Positions 57,099-64,000 of a stretch of DNA of 64,000 nucleotides are shown here, piece by piece (positions within the stretch are counted from its first letter, which is position 1; every line of letters starts with the position of its first letter). The stretch lies in assembly GCF_001510645.1 (NCBI RefSeq), contig NZ_LMVB01000005.1, positions 1 to 64,000 of the forward strand. Direction: 5' to 3'. This stretch comes from Paenibacillus sp. FJAT-29882. GTDB taxonomy: Bacteria; Bacillota; Bacilli; Bacillales; DSM-1321. The notes under the pieces were generated by a model that saw only the letters and a program-made list of their open reading frames with translations, was not told where the DNA came from and ran no database searches. The position numbers and the translations under genes are program-made.

Positions 57099-59984
57099 TT
57101 ACTTTGTTTCCAACACGAAAGTGCTTAATGCAGGCACTGTGATTTCATTGGATTGGATTTTCGCTAATGCTTTTGTCCCAGCTTTTTGCCCGTTTACAAG
57201 CAAAGAATATTTCCCTTTGTTTGGAATACTAAAATGGATAGCCTGCTTGTTTGCATTATGAACAACAGTTAGTTCAGTTTTTGACTTTTTTTCTGGACTT
57301 GTTAAAGTATAGGCAATAACATTTTTCGGTGCTTCCAAGAAAGTTAAATGTTGTTGGACTTCCTCCGCTGTTCCAAGGCGAAACGCCGGATACTTTTCCC
57401 TTAACTGAATAAGTCCTTTCATATACTCAACTTCCTGGTAATATTCCGCTTTCCGCTTCCAATCAAGTTGATTGACAGCATCTGATGACTTATAGCTGTT
57501 ATGGTCTCCACCTTTTGTACGCATAAATTCCTGACCAGCATGAATAAATGGAATTCCTTGTGAGGTTAAAATGATCGATGAAGCAAGCTTGTGCATTTGT
57601 TTCCGCTCCACTTCTGAGGCTTCAGGATTCGTCAATGCAAGCTTATCCCAAAGTGTGTGGTTGTCATGAGCTTCTATATACGTAACAACTTGCTCCGGAT
57701 CAAGATAGCTGTCCATGCTTTTTCCGGCAATACCATTCTTAATCGTTTCCTCTAGTCCCGATTTACCGTTTACAAAACCTGCGTCACGCTCTTCAAATAC
57801 GCTTCCCTTTAGGCCATCTCGAATACGATCATTGAAATGAGCGATTCGCGGCATCGCAGCGGCATTCTTTTGGTTTGCTTTCTTCTCAGCAGCAAGCGGA
57901 GTATTTAGGTCCCAGCCCTCACCAATAACAATGATACTTGGGTCAATTTTATCCAAGGCCTTGCGTATTTCATTCATCGTTTCAACATCATGGATCCCCA
58001 TTAAGTCAAAACGGAAACCATCAAGATGATATTCCTTTGCCCAGTAAGTGACTGAATCAACGATGAACTTACGCATCATTTTTCGTTCAGAGGCTGTATC
58101 ATTTCCAACTCCGGTTCCATTCGCTAATGTTCCGTCTTCATTATAACGGAAATAATAACCTGGAACTAATTGGTGGAAATTCGATTCACTAACGGAATAC
58201 ATATGGTTATACACAACATCCATGACAACGCGAAGGTTCTGTTTATGAAGGGCTTGAACCATTTGTTTTACTTCCTTAATTCGTACCTTTGGTTCATATG
58301 GATTTGTTGAATAAGAGCCTTCTGGTGCATTGTAATTCTTCGGGTCATAGCCCCAATTATATTGCGGCACATCCAGCTTTGTTTCATCAACGGTGTGGTA
58401 ATCATACATCGGAATAAATTGAACATGAGTCACACCCAGGTCTTTAATATGACTAAGTCCCGTTTTCACACCTTGCGGGCTCTTTGTACCAAGTTCAGTG
58501 ACCCCCAAATATTTCCCTTTATGCTTAATTCCACTTTCTGCTTGGATCGATAAATCACGAATATGCAGCTCATAAAAAATAGCATCCTCCGCTTTTTTCA
58601 GAGCTGGTTTCTTAGTCGACCAGTTCTTTGGATTTGTACTTGTTAAGTCCACGACCACACCCTTATCACCATTTACCGTAACAGCACGTGCATACGGATC
58701 GACTGCTTCAGTCCACTTATCGCCAATCTTCACTTTATACGTATAAATCAAGCCATCCTGGTTCCCTTGTATTTCAAGTTTCCATGTTCCTTTCTTGGCT
58801 TGCTTCATAGTTATTTCTTTACCAACTTGATCGTCCCAGTTATCATACGTAACAAGCTTAGCTTCACTAGCTGTAGGGGCCCAAAGACGAAAAGCTGTCT
58901 TCTTTTTGGCGTACACATTCCCTAAGTCATTTCCATCGTAATAAAAAAGGGTGTCAAACTCTTCTGATCGAATGGCAGCTCCCATCTCCACATCAGCGGT
59001 TCCGAATAACTGCTTCGATATTTTATATGTTTTCTTCAAATCAAGATTATCTTTCGTAATTATTTTTACCCTATTTGTCGTCGTTTCATTTTCTTTATAG
59101 GCTTGAATTTCTTTAATTTGTACTCCCCCCAATGTAAACCCAGCAAATTTTCCATCATTTAATGAAAAAGGAAAATTGGTTTCTATCGTAATTTCGTTCA
59201 TTTTATCAATTTTTGCACTGACGATTTTTGGCGTACGATCTATTTGCGATACATCATAATACACCCGTTCAACCCCTTGTGTAATCCAAATTTCCGCTGT
59301 GCCATCTTCATTGAACTTCGTAATAAAACGATCATTAAATTCCCTATTTGCCCAAGCATCTCCACCCTTGCTTTGACGAAGAATGAAACCGAGTTTCTTA
59401 ATTCCCTCTTCATCCGATACGGTCAACTTGGCAATCTTTCCAAATTCATCTTCATCTGTGAAAGCTATCTCATGTCCATCTTTTCCGTCTGGCCACACCC
59501 ATAGATTCCAACCTTGATACTGCTGGTCATAGCGGAAGTAGTGAATGGTCACGTCTATATGTTCATAGGAAGGGAAATCACGATATTCTCCATCTGGTGG
59601 CTCCATATACGTTCTAGGATCACCTGATTTGACCCAAACCTCTACCTCGCCACTACTAACGTCTATCCAACGGTCTTCTTCGCCATCCTTTTCCCATGAT
59701 TCTGTACGAACGATAAAGCCAACACGTTTTGCGTCACTAGGTACCTCGATTTCCGCAATCTTTCCAAACTTATCTTCGCTGGTAAACGGATAGGCCTTTC
59801 CTTCTCCACCTTCAGGCCAGATCCAAAGTTCCCACTCTTTCTTGTCGTTCGCTGCTTCTTGATAATGAATCGTTACTTTCGTTGTATCCGCGTCAGCAAA
59901 CGCTTGCACAGAAAACCCTGAAAAAATCATGGTTAGAATAAGTAATATAACCGTTAATGATATTTGTACTTTTCTTACCTCCAT
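57099..59984 (-). CDS. pulA: Type I pullulanase, secreted, with two CBM41 domains
   Basis: A 961-residue extracellular enzyme cutting alpha-1,6 branches in pullulan and starch. It has a signal peptide (about 1-32, cut near AFADA), two starch-binding CBM41 modules (about 34-128 and 142-243, both with WELWIWPEG- or WNLWVWPDG-type cores), an N-terminal linker domain, CBM48 (about 355-440) and a GH13_14 catalytic domain. The type I signature YNWGYDP is at 542-548, nucleophile Asp660 in DGFRFDLMG, acid/base Glu689 in VIGEGWDL, and EAHDNHTLW later. No cell-wall anchor is present. Start follows GGGGGG. Confidence 0.95.
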   Translation of the reverse strand: MEVRKVQISLTVILLILTMIFSGFSVQAFADADTTKVTIHYQEAANDKKEWELWIWPEGGEGKAYPFTSEDKFGKIAEIEVPSDAKRVGFIVRTESWEKDGEEDRWIDVSSGEVEVWVKSGDPRTYMEPPDGEYRDFPSYEHIDVTIHYFRYDQQYQGWNLWVWPDGKDGHEIAFTDEDEFGKIAKLTVSDEEGIKKLGFILRQSKGGDAWANREFNDRFITKFNEDGTAEIWITQGVERVYYDVSQIDRTPKIVSAKIDKMNEITIETNFPFSLNDGKFAGFTLGGVQIKEIQAYKENETTTNRVKIITKDNLDLKKTYKISKQLFGTADVEMGAAIRSEEFDTLFYYDGNDLGNVYAKKKTAFRLWAPTASEAKLVTYDNWDDQVGKEITMKQAKKGTWKLEIQGNQDGLIYTYKVKIGDKWTEAVDPYARAVTVNGDKGVVVDLTSTNPKNWSTKKPALKKAEDAIFYELHIRDLSIQAESGIKHKGKYLGVTELGTKSPQGVKTGLSHIKDLGVTHVQFIPMYDYHTVDETKLDVPQYNWGYDPKNYNAPEGSYSTNPYEPKVRIKEVKQMVQALHKQNLRVVMDVVYNHMYSVSESNFHQLVPGYYFRYNEDGTLANGTGVGNDTASERKMMRKFIVDSVTYWAKEYHLDGFRFDLMGIHDVETMNEIRKALDKIDPSIIVIGEGWDLNTPLAAEKKANQKNAAAMPRIAHFNDRIRDGLKGSVFEERDAGFVNGKSGLEETIKNGIAGKSMDSYLDPEQVVTYIEAHDNHTLWDKLALTNPEASEVERKQMHKLASSIILTSQGIPFIHAGQEFMRTKGGDHNSYKSSDAVNQLDWKRKAEYYQEVEYMKGLIQLREKYPAFRLGTAEEVQQHLTFLEAPKNVIAYTLTSPEKKSKTELTVVHNANKQAIHFSIPNKGKYSLLVNGQKAGTKALAKIQSNEITVPALSTFVLETK

Positions 59985-60203
59985 TGTTATCCCCCCTTCC
60001 TAATTATTAGAATATTCTATATTATCATTATAGTCAAAATGGCATTGTTTGCATATGGTGATTTTAAAAAATACTTGAGAGTACATTCCATTTTTTCTTG
60101 AATCCGTTAAGTAACCTTGTTGTTTGAGAAAGCTGAACTAGTGTTGTAAGCTATAACGACTAGTAGAAGCGCAAGGCAGACTTCTTTATTGGGAGTGATG
60201 ACA

Positions 60204-60833
60204 TTGACAACACTGAAATATGAATGGCGGAAAAGAGATAAAGAAATTTATCTACCTAAAAACAAACCAATATTAGTAGATATTCCACCGATGAAATACT
60301 TTATGTTGAAGGGAAAAGGCAATCCTAATAGTGAAGCTTTTAAAGAGGCTGTTCAAACATTATACGCATTGTCATATGCTATTCGAATGATGCCGAAGAA
60401 AGGATTTACACCGGAAGGCTATTTTGAGTACACGGTATTTCCATTAGAAGGAATTTGGGATTTGGATGAAATCGGAAGACAATTAGATAAATTGGATAAA
60501 GATCGATTAATATATAAATTAATGATACGGCAGCCTGAGTTCGTATCAAACGAACTCTTTATAATGGCCAAAAATGTCGCAGAAAAAAAAGTATCGGAAA
60601 AATTGTTAAATCAAGTTACATTTGAGGAAATTAAAGAAGGATTATGTGTGCAATGTATGCATATAGGGAGTTATGATGACGAACCAAGGACGTTTGCCAT
60701 GATGGATGAGTTTAGTATAGAAAAAGGTGTACATCGTATTGACAAAAGACACCGAGAAATATACATAAGCGATGCACGAAAAACATCTGTTGAAAAATTA
60801 AAAACAGTCTTAAGATTTAAGGTATCGAACTGA
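60204..60833 (+). CDS. GyrI-like small-molecule-binding domain protein
   Basis: A 209-residue single-domain protein starting TTLKYEWRKRDKEIYLPKNKP, with DIPPMKYFMLKGKGNPNSEAFKEAVQTLYALSYAIRMMPK, EYTVFPLEGIWDL, CVQCMHIGSYDDEP and the end HREIYISDARKTSVEKLKTVLRF. This is the stand-alone GyrI-like family related to the ligand domain of BmrR-type regulators; no DNA-binding part is present, so it may bind or hydrolyse small lipophilic compounds. The TTG at 60204 is eight bases from GGGAG; other in-frame starts (ATG 60198, TTG 60189) fit less well. Confidence 0.8.
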   Translation: MTTLKYEWRKRDKEIYLPKNKPILVDIPPMKYFMLKGKGNPNSEAFKEAVQTLYALSYAIRMMPKKGFTPEGYFEYTVFPLEGIWDLDEIGRQLDKLDKDRLIYKLMIRQPEFVSNELFIMAKNVAEKKVSEKLLNQVTFEEIKEGLCVQCMHIGSYDDEPRTFAMMDEFSIEKGVHRIDKRHREIYISDARKTSVEKLKTVLRFKVSN

Positions 60834-60913
60834 TTACTTAGTAGTGCACTTTTCTAAAGCTCTCAGGGAATTTGGCGTCACGGTGAACATTAAACGATGT
60901 CATTGCATTAAGA

Positions 60914-60962
60914 TAGAGCGAGGGTTCCAAAAGGGTTAGGCCTTTTTTGAACCCCCGCTCTG
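60914..60962. terminator. Palindromic terminator between the GyrI-like and MATE genes
   Basis: AGAGCGAGGGTTCCAAAAGGG and a near-exact complement ending GAACCCCCGCTCT pair around TTAGG. The core resembles the GGGTC ends of the dispersed repeats without an interior, like the hairpins at 6996 and 39061. It serves both convergent genes. Confidence 0.75.
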
Positions 60963-60974
60963 ACTGTTTGATAT

Positions 60975-62360
60975 TTATTGAGAAACAACTGGTTCTATTT
61001 TTAGATCATCGTGTTTAACAAGTGCATGCTTCTCCCATTTTCGGCTCTTCCACCTGAAAAACATGATGATTGCCCGTGTCCACTCATCAGCTGCAATCGC
61101 AAGCCAAATCCCCGGTAAACCAAGATCAAGATGGAAGACAAAGAAATATCCTAGAGGGAGACTCATTCCAACCATTGAAAGTGCACCTATCAAGACTGGA
61201 TATCTGGCGTCTCCTGATGCACGCAATGAATTGATCAGAACGATGTTTATCGTACGACCCGTTTCGAGCAGGATACTTAGCAAGAGGACACTTGCACCCA
61301 TTCGAATAATCTCAGGGTCATCAGAGAACAGTCCCATCAATGGTTTTCGAAGTAGAATAACAATTACTACCATAGAAAACGTAACGGCTAATGCCCACTG
61401 GACGCTTTTCCACACCCGAAAGTACGCGTCATCTTTCCGATTTCCACCGACATAACGACCTACTATAATTGCTGTTCCCATCCCAATTGCCATAGCAAAC
61501 AAGTAAATGAACATAGAGATGTTTGTAGCATATTGTCTTGCTGCTAGCGAGCTAGCACCGAGATAGGTTGCATAATATAAGAACACGATTTGGCATGCTT
61601 GATACATAATTTGCTCAAAGGCAGATGGCAAACCAATTTGTAGTATTTTACGAATGTACTCCCATGATAAAGTGAAATAATACTCCAGCCTCACGCGAAC
61701 TTCCATCACTCGATACAGAAGCCAAAAGAATACAAGCAGCGCAAGAAATCGGCTAATGACTGAAGAAATAGCCGCACCTTGAACACCTAACTCAGGAAAA
61801 CCAAATTTCCCGAAGATGAGTGCATAATTTCCTAGTATATGAATCACGTTCATCCCAAGTGAAACAAACATCGCTTCCTTCGTGAAACCATGAACGCGAA
61901 TAATGGCAGCCAATGAATTAATAATTGCTTGTAGGAAAATGGCTCCTCCAACAATCTTTAAATAACTTTGTGCATAAAAGAGGATATCACCTGATAAGTT
62001 CAAACCTTGCATCATTCTCTCGCTATAAAAAACAAAAACAATGCTTATCATGATACCGACTATTAAATTAAGGACAACTGCGATTGCTGATATTTTAGCA
62101 GCTTCCAGAATTTTTCTTGAACCAATATACTGAGCAATAACGATGGCAGCACCATTACCAACCACTTCTAAGATAAGGATGGCAATATGGAGATATTGAT
62201 TGGCAGCACCTACACCAGAAACAGCATCATCAGAAATTGCACTCAACATAAACGTATCGACAATCCCCATTAACATAAATAGAAAAATCTCTAAAAAAAT
62301 AGGCCATGTAAGAGAGAATAGATTAAAATCCTTCTGCATCTTCGTTGAATTTTTAACCAA
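60975..62360 (-). CDS. MATE-family multidrug/cation antiporter
   Basis: A 461-residue protein with 12 hydrophobic segments in two similar halves, starting with FNLFSLTWPIFLEIFLFMLMGIVDTFMLSAISDDAVSGVGAANQ. Family motifs include GNGAAIVIAQYIGS, RVHGFTKEAMFVSLGMNVIHILGNYALIFG and LRASGDARYPVLIGALSMVGMSLPLGYFFVFHLDLGLPGIWLAIAADEW. MATE pumps expel cationic drugs with Na+ or H+. The cargo is unknown. An internal Met at residue 8 is also a possible start. Confidence 0.9.
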   Translation of the reverse strand: MVKNSTKMQKDFNLFSLTWPIFLEIFLFMLMGIVDTFMLSAISDDAVSGVGAANQYLHIAILILEVVGNGAAIVIAQYIGSRKILEAAKISAIAVVLNLIVGIMISIVFVFYSERMMQGLNLSGDILFYAQSYLKIVGGAIFLQAIINSLAAIIRVHGFTKEAMFVSLGMNVIHILGNYALIFGKFGFPELGVQGAAISSVISRFLALLVFFWLLYRVMEVRVRLEYYFTLSWEYIRKILQIGLPSAFEQIMYQACQIVFLYYATYLGASSLAARQYATNISMFIYLFAMAIGMGTAIIVGRYVGGNRKDDAYFRVWKSVQWALAVTFSMVVIVILLRKPLMGLFSDDPEIIRMGASVLLLSILLETGRTINIVLINSLRASGDARYPVLIGALSMVGMSLPLGYFFVFHLDLGLPGIWLAIAADEWTRAIIMFFRWKSRKWEKHALVKHDDLKIEPVVSQ

Positions 62361-62595
62361 AATTTCACCTTCTTACTCTATATACTTTTTAAAACAAATA
62401 GTATCGTATCACAGTTCAATTGCAGATACACCTATTTTTTGAAATGTTTCCAAAAAATAATTATTTCCATATTAACTCATACCCTTTTTGTAGGAATAGG
62501 GTAGAAATTGAAGATTCTTACGTACTTCCTTGTGCAAAGACGTGTATTTGCGTTATCTTAGAATCACAAATCTAAATATAAAGGTGTGCGTACTT

Positions 62596-63303
62596 TTGCG
62601 AATTAACAAATATATTAGTGAGTCAGGGATTACATCAAGACGGGGTGCCGATAAGTGGATTGCTGAAGGAAAAGTGACAATTAACGGTATGACAGCTGAG
62701 CTAGGCAGCCAGGCTGAGCCAGGTGATGATGTGCGAGTGGATGGGAAACCGGTTATCATTGAACAACAAAGTGTATACCTTGTTCTCAATAAACCAGTAG
62801 GCATTACGAGCACGACGGAAAAACATATTAAAGGGAATATTGTTGACTTCGTGAACCACCCATTGCGGATTTTTCATATAGGGAGACTTGATAAAGATTC
62901 AGAAGGGTTAATCTTGCTCACGAATGATGGCGATATCGTAAATGAAATTCTACGATCTGAAAACAAACATGAGAAAGAATATATTGTACAAGTAGACAAG
63001 CCAATCACCGATTCATTCTTAAGGAATATGGCTTCAGGCGTAGATATATTAGATACGAAGACTCTTCCATGTAAAGTCATTCAACTTTCTAAAAACAGTT
63101 TCAAAATAATACTGACACAAGGCTTAAATCGGCAAATTCGTCGTATGTGCTCTGCTCTTGATTATCAAGTAGTAAGTTTGCAGCGAATTCGTATCATGAA
63201 TATTGAGCTTGGTGGGCTTGCAGTAGGACAGTGGCGTGATCTCACTAAGGCTGAAAAGGAAGAATTATTTTCTGAGCTCAACTACACGCCTCGAAAACGA
63301 TAA
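62596..63303 (+). CDS. rluF: 23S rRNA pseudouridine synthase (RluF/RsuA family)
   Basis: A 235-residue enzyme with an N-terminal S4 RNA-binding domain ([30 protein letters not shown]) and the catalytic domain with [21 protein letters not shown] (catalytic Asp in GRLDKDSEG), [10 protein letters not shown] and [18 protein letters not shown]. RluF modifies U2604 of 23S rRNA in E. coli; length and the CSALDY segment fit RluF rather than RsuA. The start is TTG, nine bases after AAAGGTG; the frame is open upstream without a binding site. Confidence 0.87.
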   Translation: MRINKYISESGITSRRGADKWIAEGKVTINGMTAELGSQAEPGDDVRVDGKPVIIEQQSVYLVLNKPVGITSTTEKHIKGNIVDFVNHPLRIFHIGRLDKDSEGLILLTNDGDIVNEILRSENKHEKEYIVQVDKPITDSFLRNMASGVDILDTKTLPCKVIQLSKNSFKIILTQGLNRQIRRMCSALDYQVVSLQRIRIMNIELGGLAVGQWRDLTKAEKEELFSELNYTPRKR

Positions 63304-63310
63304 TTCTACA

Positions 63311-63432
63311 AAAAAAGGGTGTCCCAAAAGCAAAGGGTCAGACCCCGCAACAACTAAATACCGTATAAGATAAGTGTATGAAACACTACATACTGATTTA
63401 GAGTGCGAGGTCAGACCCTTATGAGACTCTTT
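63311..63432. repeat. Dispersed palindromic repeat A4
   Basis: Core 63339-63423: AAAGGGTCAGACCCCGC...GAGGTCAGACCCTTATG, nearly identical to 4505-4595, including ATACTGATTTAGAGTGC. Outer arms GGGTGTCCCAAAAG and CTTATGAGACTCTTT pair loosely. Lies between convergent rluF and the kinase gene. Confidence 0.85.
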
Positions 63433-63437
63433 CACGA

Positions 63438-64000
63438 TTATGACTTAGGTATATTACATGTAACAACTATTTCACGATCCATCACATGAAACTTGATCCG
63501 TCCATCATATCTTTTGACAATTTCTTTTACAATAAATAACCCCTGTCCTCTTATCTTGCCTGCCTTTTCTTTCTTCGTTGAAAAGCCTCTTTCAAAGATA
63601 TTCTCTATCACCTTTTCATTCATAGCAGGTCCAGTGTTCTTCACTTCAAATAAGTATTGGCTGTTACTTACTTTACAGGCTACTTTAATTCTCCGATCGG
63701 GTTCTGGAAGTTCAATTGTGGCCTCAATCGCATTATCAATTAAATTAGACAGAATTTTTATCAAATCAGTCGACTTAATGTTTGAGAATGAATCATTGGA
63801 TATATCAAACTCGATTTCTATTGTATGGTTTTCTGCGGTAAGCTTTTTTGTTTCCATTAATACAGATAAACCTGGGTTGTTTACATTCAAGTTAATATTT
63901 TCAATCGCATGTACTTCTTTAAAGAGATGTGCTAAATACTCTAGAGCTTTTTCATGATTGCCTAGCTTCAACAAACCGTGGATGACTTGGATATGGTTAG
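63438..64000 (-). CDS. Sensor kinase with Spo0B-type/GHKL domain (partial, C-terminal end)
   Basis: The frame is open from the right window edge to the stop at 63438, at least 187 codons. At the edge it reads NHIQVIHGLLKLGNHEKALEYL, the phospho-acceptor helix pair of Spo0B-like kinases (the His in HGLLKLG or just upstream). The ATPase domain follows, with LSNLIDNAIEATIE (N box), FEVKNTGPAMNEKV and GQGLFIVKEIVKRYDG. CitA/DcuS-type and AgrC-type kinases share this layout; the missing N-terminal sensor would decide. No start is in the window. Confidence 0.85.
   Translation of the reverse strand, partial: NHIQVIHGLLKLGNHEKALEYLAHLFKEVHAIENINLNVNNPGLSVLMETKKLTAENHTIEIEFDISNDSFSNIKSTDLIKILSNLIDNAIEATIELPEPDRRIKVACKVSNSQYLFEVKNTGPAMNEKVIENIFERGFSTKKEKAGKIRGQGLFIVKEIVKRYDGRIKFHVMDREIVVTCNIPKS

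Overview
This is a chromosomal segment from a low-GC Gram-positive bacterium of the family Bacillaceae. The evidence is the 5' end of a Firmicutes-type 16S rRNA gene at the left edge, strong AGGAGG-type ribosome binding sites with many TTG starts, a lia envelope-stress operon, an S-box riboswitch, and close Bacillus-type homologues throughout. I see no prophage, CRISPR array, tRNA or intact transposase. Short flanks at both edges are cut (16S rRNA at the left, a sensor kinase at the right).

Layout. 1-420: start of an rrn operon read leftwards with two sigma-A promoters. 0.4-8.4 kb: topB, an ABC-F ATPase, an S-box (SAM-I) controlled pair (dimethylsulfone-monooxygenase-like flavoenzyme plus ATP-grasp ligase), and a methyltransferase. 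8.6-12.5 kb: liaI-liaH-liaF-liaS-liaR, with no liaG between liaH and liaF. 12.6-18.3 kb: a DEAD-box helicase, a plasmid-style ParM/ParR partition cassette with an iteron array that looks like its centromere, and a YhfW-type Rieske oxidoreductase. 18.5-26.2 kb: a decayed element, a SIMPL protein, purU, a glutaminyl-tRNA synthetase (unusual in Bacilli), pxpBCA (5-oxoprolinase) and msrAB. 26.4-30.8 kb: a nucleoside transporter and a polar amino acid ABC importer. 31-37.3 kb: ykoP, a four-gene ECF-sigma/anti-sigma operon, a split threonine/serine exporter, a zinc-ribbon protein and a hydrolase. 37.7-44.2 kb: a glutamate/dicarboxylate symporter, an rRNA methyltransferase, an EIIC-like permease, and gdhA beside a dead LysR regulator. 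44.5-50.4 kb: a two-component system, a cytoplasmic alpha-amylase flanked by direct repeats, and a HEAT-repeat protein. 50.6-64 kb: pepT, an alkyltransferase-like protein, a LytS/LytR-type system driving a CstA-type transporter, a secreted pullulanase, a GyrI-like protein, a MATE pump, rluF, and a partial Spo0B-fold kinase.

Two themes stand out. First, a family of about 12 dispersed palindromic elements (about 70-125 bp, ends built on GGGTC(A/T)GACC) sits almost only at gene 3' ends, often between convergent genes, along with short hairpins that look like reduced versions. Second, a parMRC-like module sits among housekeeping genes with five 20-21 bp units of paired GTNNAC half-sites. A second repeat type (two copies near 32.1 and 37.6 kb) shows paired base changes in its stem and may encode a structured RNA. 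Metabolic themes are glutamate/glutamine (gdhA, symporter, ABC importer, glnS, pxp), alpha-glucan breakdown (amylase, pullulanase), and pyruvate or carbon-starvation sensing (LytS/LytR-CstA). All function calls are from reading the sequence; no database search was run.
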